A stretch of 5,092 nt of DNA from Burkholderiales bacterium (GTDB lineage Bacteria; Pseudomonadota; Gammaproteobacteria; Burkholderiales; SG8-39), in the NCBI GenBank assembly GCA_029266935.1, contig JAQSVY010000139.1:1-5092 (forward strand), given 5' to 3'. Position numbers and translations under genes: made by a program. Shown here in pieces: positions 1 to 5,092 of this stretch (position 1 is its first letter; every line of letters starts with the position of its first letter). Below the pieces are notes generated by a model, which worked only from the letters and a program-made list of their open reading frames with translations, was not told the DNA's origin and did no database searches.

Positions 1-1676
1 GAGCGCCAGATGCCGTAGACGATCCAGAGGCTGTTCAAGAAGGCGAGGAGGTAGCCGAAGAGGCCGAGGGCGGGGAGGACGGGGATGCCGAAGAACTCGG
101 GGCCGTCGCGCACGGTGAGGACGATGGCGGAGCCGATGACGAGCGACGCCGTCATGATGCCGACGGTGACGCGATCGAGGGTGCGGTCGAGCTGCTTGCC
201 GAAGCCGTCGAGGCGCTTCAGGTCGAGGTCGACGCGCAGCTTGCCGCGGCGCGCCTCGCGCAGCAGCCGCGCCACGTCGCGCGGCACGCTGCCGACGAGG
301 TCGAAGAACTCGCGCACCGCGCCGCGACCGCGGCGCACGATCTCGCTGGGCTGGTAGCGCTCGGCGAGCGCGCGCCGCACGAGCGGCGTGATGTGGTTGA
401 CGAGGTGGATGTCGGGGTCGTACTGGCGCCCCAGGCCTTCCAGCGTGATCAGGGTCTTGAACATCAGCGACAGATCCGAGGGCAGCACGATCGAATGCGC
501 GCGCACGATGTCGGAGAACTGCCGGATGACGTTGCCGATGCGGATGTCCTTGAGCGGCATGCCCTCGTACTCGAACACCATCTCGTTCACGTCGGCGGCG
601 AGGCGCTCCTCGTCGACATGGGCGTCGTCCGCCCACTCGTGCAGCACTTCCAGCATCGGCTCCTCCGACATGCGCGCGAGGCCGGCGAGCAGGTCGACCA
701 CCTGGGCGCGCCGGCGCGGCGAGAGGCGACCGACCATGCCGAAGTCGATGATCACCAGCTTGTTGCCGGGCAGGTAGAAGACGTTGCCCGGATGCGGGTC
801 GGCGTGGAAGAAGCCGTCGATCAGGATCATCTTCAGGAAGGCGTCGACGCCGCGCGCGGCGAGGAGCTTGCGATCGAGGCCCGCCAGCTCCGCCGCCGCG
901 GTGTCGGTGGCCGGTATCCCCGCGACGTGCTGCTGCACCAGCAGCACTTCGCTGGTGTACTCGGGGTAGATCTGCGCGATGACGATGTGCTCGTGCCCGG
1001 CGAAGTTCTGCGTGAAGCGCGTGATGTTGCGCTGCTCGACAGTGAAGTCGACCTCGCGCTCGAGGGAGCGCGCGAACTCCGCCGCGATCTGCGCGGGTCG
1101 GTAGCGGCGCACTTCCGGCATCTCCGACTCGACCAGCTCCGACACACGGCGCAGCAGCCGCAGGTCGGCGTCGATCTTCTCGCGCACGCCGGGCCGGCGG
1201 ATTTTCAGCACCACCGGCGTGCCGTCCTTGAGCCGGGCGCGGTGCACTTGCGCGATCGACGCCGCGGCGTACGGGCGCGTCTCGATCTCGCCGAACACCT
1301 CGAAGGGCGAGCGGCCGAGCGCGCGGCTGAGCTCCGGCAGCAGCGTCTCGAAGGGCACCGGCGGCACGTCGGCCTGCAGCTTCTCGAATTCGGCGATCCA
1401 GGAGGGCGGGAAGAGGTCGACGCGGGTGGCCATCACCTGCCCGAGCTTGACGAAGGTCGGCCCGAGCTCCTCCAGCGCGAGGCGCATGCGCTGCGGCGTA
1501 TCGAGCTTCTGCGACTCGGCCGCCTCGCCCCAGTGCAGGATCTGCCCGGCACGCTCGAGGACGCCGGCGATTCCGATGCGGCGCACGAACTCCCCGAGGC
1601 CGTGCCGGATCAGCACGCTTGTGATCTCCTGCAGGCGCGGCAGCTCCCGCATGAGACCCAGGGTTTCTCGAAGCAT
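1..1676 (-). CDS. AarF/UbiB (ABC1/COQ8) family atypical kinase, 3' end cut by window
   Basis: The reading frame is open for 558 codons from the ATG at 1676 to the window edge with no stop, so the C-terminus is missing. Family hallmarks are all present: the KxGQ motif (KLGQ, residues 77-80), an alanine-rich nucleotide loop (AAASIAQVH, about 137-145) in place of a glycine loop, an invariant-type lysine in VVLKIRRPG (K158), the ExxxDF..E..N segment (about 207-217), the catalytic HADPHPGN (291-298) and DFG (311-313). Two hydrophobic segments near the end (about 505-522 and 532-556) look like the C-terminal membrane anchor of UbiB proteins, so only a few residues are probably missing. Known members support ubiquinone biosynthesis or membrane lipid and quinone handling as atypical kinases/ATPases. 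Because no other ubi gene is visible, I cannot say whether this is the true UbiB or a paralogue. It begins 8 bases after the preceding stop with no clear Shine-Dalgarno sequence, suggesting coupled translation. A GTG at codon 21 (1616) with AGGAG 9 bases upstream is an alternative start, but would remove N-terminal residues that family members usually have. Confidence 0.93.
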   Translation of the reverse strand, partial: MLRETLGLMRELPRLQEITSVLIRHGLGEFVRRIGIAGVLERAGQILHWGEAAESQKLDTPQRMRLALEELGPTFVKLGQVMATRVDLFPPSWIAEFEKLQADVPPVPFETLLPELSRALGRSPFEVFGEIETRPYAAASIAQVHRARLKDGTPVVLKIRRPGVREKIDADLRLLRRVSELVESEMPEVRRYRPAQIAAEFARSLEREVDFTVEQRNITRFTQNFAGHEHIVIAQIYPEYTSEVLLVQQHVAGIPATDTAAAELAGLDRKLLAARGVDAFLKMILIDGFFHADPHPGNVFYLPGNKLVIIDFGMVGRLSPRRRAQVVDLLAGLARMSEEPMLEVLHEWADDAHVDEERLAADVNEMVFEYEGMPLKDIRIGNVIRQFSDIVRAHSIVLPSDLSLMFKTLITLEGLGRQYDPDIHLVNHITPLVRRALAERYQPSEIVRRGRGAVREFFDLVGSVPRDVARLLREARRGKLRVDLDLKRLDGFGKQLDRTLDRVTVGIMTASLVIGSAIVLTVRDGPEFFGIPVLPALGLFGYLLAFLNSLWIVYGIWR

Positions 1677-1684
1677 CTAGGCGG

Positions 1685-2305
1685 CTAGCGCGGGCCGGGG
1701 TCTTTCTTCTGCGACAGCGCGTCCGCCATGCCGGCGAGCACGCCGCTCGCCACCTGTGCGAAGCGGGCGCTGAACTCCCCGGCGAGCTCGATGCCGGTGA
1801 GCGTGAACTCCGCCATCAGGCGCGCGCTCTGACGGCCCGTCTCGGTGCCGGCGTGCAGGGTCTGGCGCAGCGCTTCCTTGAGCTCGGGGCGCAGCCGCTC
1901 GTTCGCCGAGGACGCCACCTGGTTCACCGTCTCGACGAAGTCGTGCTCGATCTTCTTCAGGCCGGCGACGCCCTGCTTCAGCTCGTGGTCGGAGAAGCCG
2001 CGCCCGGTCGCCGCCATCTGGCGCAGCGCCTGCTGGCCCGCTGCAACCGACTTGGTGAGCGCCTCATCCATGCCGCGGAACGCCTCGGCGAGCCGGTCGC
2101 GCAGGCCGCTGCTGCCGGCGTCGGCGCCGCGCGTCACGCCCTCGGAGACCGCGCGCACGACTTCGCGGATGCCCTCGCGGTCGAAGCGGCGGTTCTTCAG
2201 CGCCTCCAGGGTCACGTCGTGCACGCGCCGGCGGATGTCCTCGCCGTGGCGCATGGAATCGGCGGCAGCCTGCCGGATGGTTTCGCTCGGATCGTGATCA
2301 GCCAT
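1685..2305 (-). CDS. Small alpha-helical protein of unknown function (phasin-like composition)
   Basis: This 206-residue protein has no recognisable catalytic motif, signal peptide or clear transmembrane helix. It is rich in Ala, Glu, Arg and Leu, has no Cys, Trp or Tyr, and has prolines only at 6, 140, 203 and 205, which predicts an almost entirely helical fold. Charged helices cover roughly residues 7-57 and 105-160. The last part (about 160-196) is more hydrophobic and amphipathic, with phenylalanines and small residues as in phasins or other lipid-surface-binding helices. It may belong to a betaproteobacterial domain of unknown function (possibly DUF6781), but that is an uncertain recollection. 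The start is well supported by AGGAGGT six bases before the ATG. The gene lies 47 bases after the MlaF-like gene and 8 bases before the UbiB-like gene on the same strand, so it is probably co-transcribed with both. A helper role at the inner membrane is inference only. Codon use resembles its neighbours. Confidence 0.85.
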   Translation of the reverse strand: MADHDPSETIRQAAADSMRHGEDIRRRVHDVTLEALKNRRFDREGIREVVRAVSEGVTRGADAGSSGLRDRLAEAFRGMDEALTKSVAAGQQALRQMAATGRGFSDHELKQGVAGLKKIEHDFVETVNQVASSANERLRPELKEALRQTLHAGTETGRQSARLMAEFTLTGIELAGEFSARFAQVASGVLAGMADALSQKKDPGPR

Positions 2306-2310
2306 GGGGG

Positions 2311-2317
2311 ACCTCCT
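2311..2317 (-). promoter_or_regulatory. Strong Shine-Dalgarno site of the helical-protein gene
   Basis: On the minus strand the sequence reads AGGAGGTCCCCCATG. AGGAGGT is a near-perfect complement of the 16S rRNA tail. The GGAGG core ends six bases before the ATG at 2305, which fixes this start. It is the only strong, well-spaced ribosome site among the three minus-strand genes on the left, so this protein may be translated more than its neighbours (inference). Confidence 0.85.
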
Positions 2318-2318
2318 A

Positions 2319-2348
2319 GGCGCCTCGCGCGCCGGGTATCACACCCGG
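2319..2348 (-). repeat. Two overlapping small hairpins in the MlaF-like/helical-protein gap
   Basis: The minus strand, just after the TAA of the ATPase gene, carries CCGGGT-GTGAT-ACCCGG (2348-2332; 6-bp stem, 5-base loop). This is followed by GGCGC-GCGAG-GCGCC (2333-2319; 5-bp stem, 5-base loop). The two share bases 2332-2333, so they cannot both form fully. The second ends one base before the Shine-Dalgarno site of the next gene. No T-run follows either stem, so this is not a convincing intrinsic terminator. It may act as an intercistronic mRNA processing, stability or translation element, or have no function. Confidence 0.45.
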
Positions 2349-2352
2349 ATTA

Positions 2353-3153
2353 TTACCCGCGCGTAAGGCGCAGGTCTTGCTCGAGCGGCGGGGCCGGGAA
2401 GTGGAAGCGCACCGGCCCGTCGGGCAGCGCATTCAGGAACTGCTTCATGTAGGGATCCCCCGACGCCTCGACTTCCGCGGGCGTGCCCTTGCCGAGGATC
2501 ACGCCGTCGCAGATCACGTAGACGTAGTCGGCCACCTTGAGCGCCTCCTGGACGTCGTAGGTGACGACGATGGAGGTGAGCCCGAGCGCCTCGTTCAGGC
2601 TGCGGATCAGGTTGACGATCTGGTTGAGCGAGATCGGGTCGAGCCCAGCGAAGGGCTCGTCGTACATCATGAGCTTGGGATCGGTGGCAATGGCGCGTGC
2701 GAGCGCGACCCGGCGCGTCATGCCGCCCGAGAGGTCGTTGGGCTTCATGGCGTGCGCGCCGCGCAGCCCCACCGCGTGCAGCTTCATCAGCACCAGGCGG
2801 CGGATCAGGTCCTCCGGCACGTCGAAGTTCTCGCGGATCGGGAAGGCGATGTTCTCGTAGACCGTGAGGTCGCTGAACAGGCCCGAGGTCTGGAACATCA
2901 TGCCGATCTCCAGGCGCAGCTTGTAGAGCGCGTCGGAGTCGAGCTCGTGCACGTTCTTGCCCTCGATCGTCACCGAGCCGGCCTCGGGCCGCAGCTGCCC
3001 GCCGATGATCTTCAAGAGCGTCGACTTGCCGCAGCCGCTGCCGCCCAGGATCGCCACGACCTTGCCGCGGGGGATATCGAGCGAAAGCCCGCGCAGCACC
3101 TGCAGGTCGCCGTAGGAGAATTGCAGGTCGGCGACGCGGACCACGCTGTTCAT
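2353..3153 (-). CDS. mlaF: MlaF-like ABC transporter ATP-binding protein (phospholipid/MCE-type transport)
   Basis: This 266-residue ABC ATPase resembles MlaF, the cytoplasmic ATPase of the MlaFEDB inner-membrane complex that moves phospholipids between inner and outer membranes. Motifs in order: aromatic Y14 (A-loop region), Walker A GGSGCGKST (37-45), Q-loop Q88 in MMFQTSGLF, signature LSGGM (141-145), Walker B LMMYDEP (161-167) and D-loop GLD (170-172). The usual H-loop histidine is Tyr199 (VVTYDVQEA). Family-specific matches include TVYENIAFPIRE, MKLHAVGLRGA and the C-terminal tail KQFLNALPDGPVRFHFP (237-253), which in E. coli MlaF wraps onto the partner subunit. Length agrees with the family. 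The ATG at 3153 is the earliest possible start, because an in-frame TAG lies at 3186-3184 with no start codon between. No Shine-Dalgarno sequence precedes it. No permease, MCE protein, periplasmic or STAS partner (MlaE, D, C, B) is visible in the window, so the partners must be encoded elsewhere. The family call is firm; exact MlaF orthology is likely but untested. Confidence 0.93.
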   Translation of the reverse strand: MNSVVRVADLQFSYGDLQVLRGLSLDIPRGKVVAILGGSGCGKSTLLKIIGGQLRPEAGSVTIEGKNVHELDSDALYKLRLEIGMMFQTSGLFSDLTVYENIAFPIRENFDVPEDLIRRLVLMKLHAVGLRGAHAMKPNDLSGGMTRRVALARAIATDPKLMMYDEPFAGLDPISLNQIVNLIRSLNEALGLTSIVVTYDVQEALKVADYVYVICDGVILGKGTPAEVEASGDPYMKQFLNALPDGPVRFHFPAPPLEQDLRLTRG

Positions 3154-4135
3154 GGGAGAGAATTCTAACTTGGACGCGCATCCCTATTCGCGCCTCACGC
3201 CCGACCTCGTGCTCGACGCCGTCGCTGCCTCCGGGCTCGCGCCCGACGGGCGACTGCTGACGCTGAACAGCTACGAGAACCGCGTCTACCAGGTGGGCAT
3301 CGATGATGGACCCATGGTGGTGGTGAAGTTCTATCGTCCTGAGCGCTGGACCGACGAGCAGATCGACGAGGAGCATGCCTTCGCCCATGAGCTGAAGAAT
3401 CACGAGATCCCCGTGGTGGCGCCGCAATACTCGGGCCACCACGAAGGCTTCCGCTTCGCCGTCTACCCGCGCCGCGGCGGGCGCACGCCCGAGCTCGGCG
3501 ACCCGAAGACCCTGGAATGGATCGGCCGCTTCATCGGCCGCATCCACGCCGTGGGGGCGACCAAGCGCTTTTCGCATCGCCCGGAATTGAATCCTGATCT
3601 TTTCGGCAGAGAACCCCGTTCCTTCCTGCTCGAGCACAAGTTCGTGCCGCCGGAGCTGCTGCCGGCGTGGGAGGCGGTCACCGCGCAGGCGCTCGACGCG
3701 GTGGCGCTCTGCTACGAGCGCGCCGGCGACGTGAAGAGCATTCGCCTGCACGGTGACTGCCACCCCGGCAACATCCTGTGGACGAGCGAAGGCCCGCACT
3801 TCGTCGACCTCGACGATGCGCGCATGGGCCCGGCCATCCAGGACCTGTGGATGCTGCTCTCCGGCGACCGCCCCGCGATGACCGGCCAGATGCTCGACGT
3901 GCTGGCGGGCTACGAGGATTTCATGACGCTCGACCGGCGCGAGCTGCACCTCGTCGAGGCGCTGCGCACGCTGCGCCTCGTCCACTATTCGGCGTGGATC
4001 GCACGGCGCTGGGACGACCCGGCCTTCCCCGCCGCCTTCCCCTGGTTCAACACCCAGCGCTACTGGCAGGACCGGATCCTGGAGCTGCGCGAACAGATCG
4101 CCCTGATGGGGGAGCCAGCCCTAGTCGTGGACTAG
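3152..4135 (+). CDS. srkA: Stress response kinase SrkA (YihE/RdoA family)
   Basis: This 327-residue protein closely resembles E. coli SrkA (328 residues), a cytoplasmic Ser/Thr kinase with an aminoglycoside-phosphotransferase-like fold, linked to envelope and oxidative stress survival. Matching blocks are LNSYENRVYQV (38-48), VVVKFYRPERWT (56-67, with the ATP-binding lysine K59), EEHAFAHEL (73-81), the catalytic loop LHGDCHPGNILW (199-210; D202 and N207), the metal-binding FVDLDDARMGPA (217-228), QDLWMLLSGD (230-239) and ARRWDDPAFP...FPW (284-298). The ATG at 3152 overlaps the divergent ATPase start and has no ribosome site. The in-frame TTG at 3170 is preceded by GGGAGAG at 3154-3160 with 9 bases spacing, and would give 321 residues. 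Both starts keep the conserved N-terminal block. The gene stands alone on its strand, divergent from the MlaF-like gene and overlapping the convergent hydrolase gene by 15 bases. Its promoter must lie inside the ATPase coding region. Confidence 0.95.
   Translation: MGENSNLDAHPYSRLTPDLVLDAVAASGLAPDGRLLTLNSYENRVYQVGIDDGPMVVVKFYRPERWTDEQIDEEHAFAHELKNHEIPVVAPQYSGHHEGFRFAVYPRRGGRTPELGDPKTLEWIGRFIGRIHAVGATKRFSHRPELNPDLFGREPRSFLLEHKFVPPELLPAWEAVTAQALDAVALCYERAGDVKSIRLHGDCHPGNILWTSEGPHFVDLDDARMGPAIQDLWMLLSGDRPAMTGQMLDVLAGYEDFMTLDRRELHLVEALRTLRLVHYSAWIARRWDDPAFPAAFPWFNTQRYWQDRILELREQIALMGEPALVVD
3154..3160 (+). promoter_or_regulatory. Shine-Dalgarno-like site supporting a TTG start of srkA at 3170
   Basis: GGGAGAG lies 9 bases before an in-frame TTG (3170-3172), while the ATG at 3152 has no purine-rich site upstream. 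If used, the srkA product would begin at the residues reading DAHPYSRL, and the divergent coding regions would be separated by 16 bases instead of overlapping. TTG starts are less common than ATG, so the choice stays open. Confidence 0.45.
3162..3167 (-). promoter_or_regulatory. Possible -10 element for the MlaF-like gene
   Basis: The minus strand reads TAGAAT, one mismatch from the sigma-70 -10 consensus, ending 8 bases before the ATG at 3153. Transcription from it would start at or next to the ATG and give a leaderless or nearly leaderless mRNA, which fits the missing Shine-Dalgarno sequence. No good -35 hexamer is found 16-18 bases upstream, so this is only a candidate. It lies inside the palindrome AGAATTCT (3159-3166) plus one base. 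Confidence 0.22.
4121..4135. repeat. Inverted repeat forming the 15-base convergent gene overlap
   Basis: CTAGTC-GTG-GACTAG is a perfect 6-bp inverted repeat with a 3-base centre. The right arm ends with the TAG stop of srkA (4133-4135) and the left arm begins with the complement of the TAG stop of the hydrolase gene (4121-4123). Because of the symmetry both proteins end nearly identically, LVVD for SrkA and LVHD for the hydrolase. The stem is short and has no T-run, so strong intrinsic termination is unlikely. Confidence 0.6.
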
Positions 4136-4696
4136 CGCCCATCTCGAAACTGCCTCGCCGATCTCGTCCAGCACCTGCGCATTGGTCCTGCCTGAGCGCT
4201 TCAGGACGTGGAACGAATGGTCGGCGCCTTCCAGCCAGTGCATCGTCCAGGGCGCCTTCACCTGCACGAGGGCGCGTTCCATGAGGTCGCGCCGGCACAG
4301 CGCATCGCGCGTGCCGTTGAAGCACAGCACCGGCACCTCGATCTGCGGCAGGTGCGCATCGCGCAGCTTCTCCGGCTGCCCGGCCGGATGCAGCGGATAG
4401 GCGAAGAGGAGCAGCCCGTCGCAGGCGAGCCCCTCGGCGGCGAGCATGGTGGCGACCCGCCCGCCCATGGAGCGGCCGCCGATCAGCAGCGGTCCGCCGC
4501 GCACGCGCTCGATCTCTTTCCGCATGCTGGCTTTCAGCACCGGCATGGGATCGGGCCGCTTCGAGCCCGCCTCGCGATAAGGGAAGTTGAAGCGCACGAC
4601 TTCGATGCCAAGATCGGCGAGAAGCTTCGAAAGGGCACGCATGCCCGGATCGTCGCGGTGGCCGCCGGCGCCGTGCGCGAACACGAATGCCGTCAT
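4121..4696 (-). CDS. Small alpha/beta hydrolase, KANL3/Tex30-like (COG3571 type)
   Basis: This 191-residue protein is a compact predicted serine hydrolase without signal peptide or membrane segment, so probably cytoplasmic. The N-terminal beta strand leads into FAHGAGGHRDD (6-16), where HGAGG is the oxyanion-hole region. The nucleophile elbow is GGRSMGGR (73-80) with Ser76. The likely acid is Asp131 in NGTRDAL, and the likely base His160 in GADHSFHV. RFNFPYRE (35-42) and LLFAYPLHPAG (96-106) are typical of the KANL3/Tex30 family, whose members have about 200-220 residues and no well-established substrate. The frame is open upstream, but the true start is the ATG at 4696: homology begins there and it overlaps the stop of the preceding GFA gene as ATGA, indicating coupled translation. 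No ribosome site of its own lies at proper distance. The 3' end overlaps srkA by 15 bases. The substrate is unknown; an esterase or thioesterase-like activity is only a guess from the fold. Confidence 0.92.
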   Translation of the reverse strand: MTAFVFAHGAGGHRDDPGMRALSKLLADLGIEVVRFNFPYREAGSKRPDPMPVLKASMRKEIERVRGGPLLIGGRSMGGRVATMLAAEGLACDGLLLFAYPLHPAGQPEKLRDAHLPQIEVPVLCFNGTRDALCRRDLMERALVQVKAPWTMHWLEGADHSFHVLKRSGRTNAQVLDEIGEAVSRWALVHD

Positions 4697-5085
4697 TCGT
4701 CGAGCGGCTTGCCTCTCCCGCCGGGATGCGACTTCTCCCAGTTTTTGCCGTCCAGCGCCTTCACCGTCATCGACTCGACCGTGCCCTCGTCCAGGCAGCG
4801 CGCGTTGACGCTGACGCCGTCCGGATGCGAGCGCGGCACATAGAACGACTTGATGCCGCAGATCGAGCAGAAGAGGTGCTTCGCGGTCCGCGTGTTGAAC
4901 TCGTAGCCCCTGAGGACCTCCTCGCCGCAGAGCAGCTGGAAGCGCGCCTTCGGCACGATGAGGTGGAGGTAGCCGGCCTTGCTGCACATGGAGCAATTGC
5001 AGTCGGTGACCTCGATGCGCGCGGGCGCCTGCACCTCGAAGCGCACCGCGCCGCAATGGCAGCCGCCGGTATGGGTGATGTTCAT
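4693..5085 (-). CDS. GFA/CENP-V family zinc-binding protein
   Basis: This complete 130-residue protein belongs to the family named after the glutathione-dependent formaldehyde-activating enzyme, small zinc proteins related to the CENP-V fold. The cysteine pattern is full: C9-x-C11 (GGCHCGAVRFEV, 7-18), C29-x-C31-x2-C34 (CNCSMC), C73-x2-C76 (FCSICGIKSFYVPRSHPDG) and C97 (NARCLD). By family knowledge, one zinc is held by the first and third pairs and a second by the CxCxxC loop. Most members have no proven substrate, and their formaldehyde role is disputed, so the family name should not be read as a function here. The ATG at 5085 is followed directly by the conserved GGCHCGAVRF block, which supports this start. 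Only 7 bases lie upstream in the window, so no promoter or ribosome site can be judged. The stop overlaps the hydrolase start as ATGA (4696-4693), which makes the two genes a coupled pair. No signal peptide is present. Confidence 0.95.
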   Translation of the reverse strand: MNITHTGGCHCGAVRFEVQAPARIEVTDCNCSMCSKAGYLHLIVPKARFQLLCGEEVLRGYEFNTRTAKHLFCSICGIKSFYVPRSHPDGVSVNARCLDEGTVESMTVKALDGKNWEKSHPGGRGKPLDE

Positions 5086-5092
5086 GACGGTT

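Noticed and set aside
393..1688. Long plus-strand open frame of 431 codons opposite the UbiB-type gene
   Set aside because: It is antisense to a gene with full family motifs. Its translation is rich in His, Arg, Asp and Leu without any recognisable domain, typical of a GC-rich shadow frame.
2332..2348. Intrinsic terminator after the MlaF-like gene
   Set aside because: The stem is 6 bp and no T-run follows in the minus-strand direction, so it is listed as a hairpin only.
3585..3620. Slightly AT-richer patch in srkA as a sign of transfer or an internal promoter
   Set aside because: It is only a few tens of bases inside a well-conserved reading frame, with no paired -35/-10 elements recognised.
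2339..3985. Minus-strand open frame of 548 codons across srkA and the ATPase gene
   Set aside because: It runs antisense through srkA and out of frame through the MlaF-like gene. Both real genes have complete motifs, and this frame shows low-complexity Arg/Ala/Gly-rich sequence.
4697..5056. N-terminal extension of the hydrolase frame as a possible fusion protein
   Set aside because: The extension is the GFA gene read out of frame. Hydrolase homology begins exactly at the ATG at 4696, which overlaps the GFA stop.
1..5092. Mobile element, defence system or CRISPR array
   Set aside because: No transposase, integrase, nuclease, repeat array or terminal repeats were seen, and base composition looks even across all six genes.

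Overview
This is a GC-rich, gene-dense stretch that reads as an ordinary proteobacterial chromosome. The best guess is a betaproteobacterium (Burkholderiales or a relative). The basis is codon bias, a SrkA-type kinase, an MlaF-type ATPase and a UbiB-type kinase. This placement is inferred from protein resemblance by eye and was not tested by a search. Six protein-coding genes fill nearly all of the window. No RNA gene, CRISPR array, insertion sequence, phage gene or integration scar was seen, and no gene-free stretch exceeds about 50 bases.

Left half, minus strand, transcribed right to left: an MlaF-like lipid-transport ATPase (3153-2353), then a small helical protein of unknown function (2305-1685), then an AarF/UbiB-family atypical kinase (1676 to beyond base 1, cut by the window edge). 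The gaps of 47 and 8 bases suggest one operon. The first gap holds two small overlapping hairpins just before a strong ribosome binding site. All three products point to the inner membrane or its lipids. The idea that they form a membrane-lipid unit is an inference.

Middle, plus strand: srkA (3152-4135), a stress-response kinase transcribed divergently from the ATPase gene. The two annotated ATG codons interlock at CATG (3151-3154), so there is essentially no intergenic space. An in-frame TTG at 3170 with a good Shine-Dalgarno sequence is an alternative start for srkA.

Right end, minus strand: a GFA/CENP-V-type zinc protein (5085-4693), followed with an ATGA overlap by a small alpha/beta hydrolase of the KANL3/Tex30 type (4696-4121). 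This pair converges on srkA. The two 3' ends overlap by 15 bases that form a perfect 6-bp inverted repeat carrying both stop codons.

No clearly new system was found. The most interesting points are an MlaF-type ATPase without its transporter partners nearby, its tyrosine at the usual H-loop histidine, the ATPase/helical protein/UbiB cluster, and the very compact divergent and convergent gene junctions.
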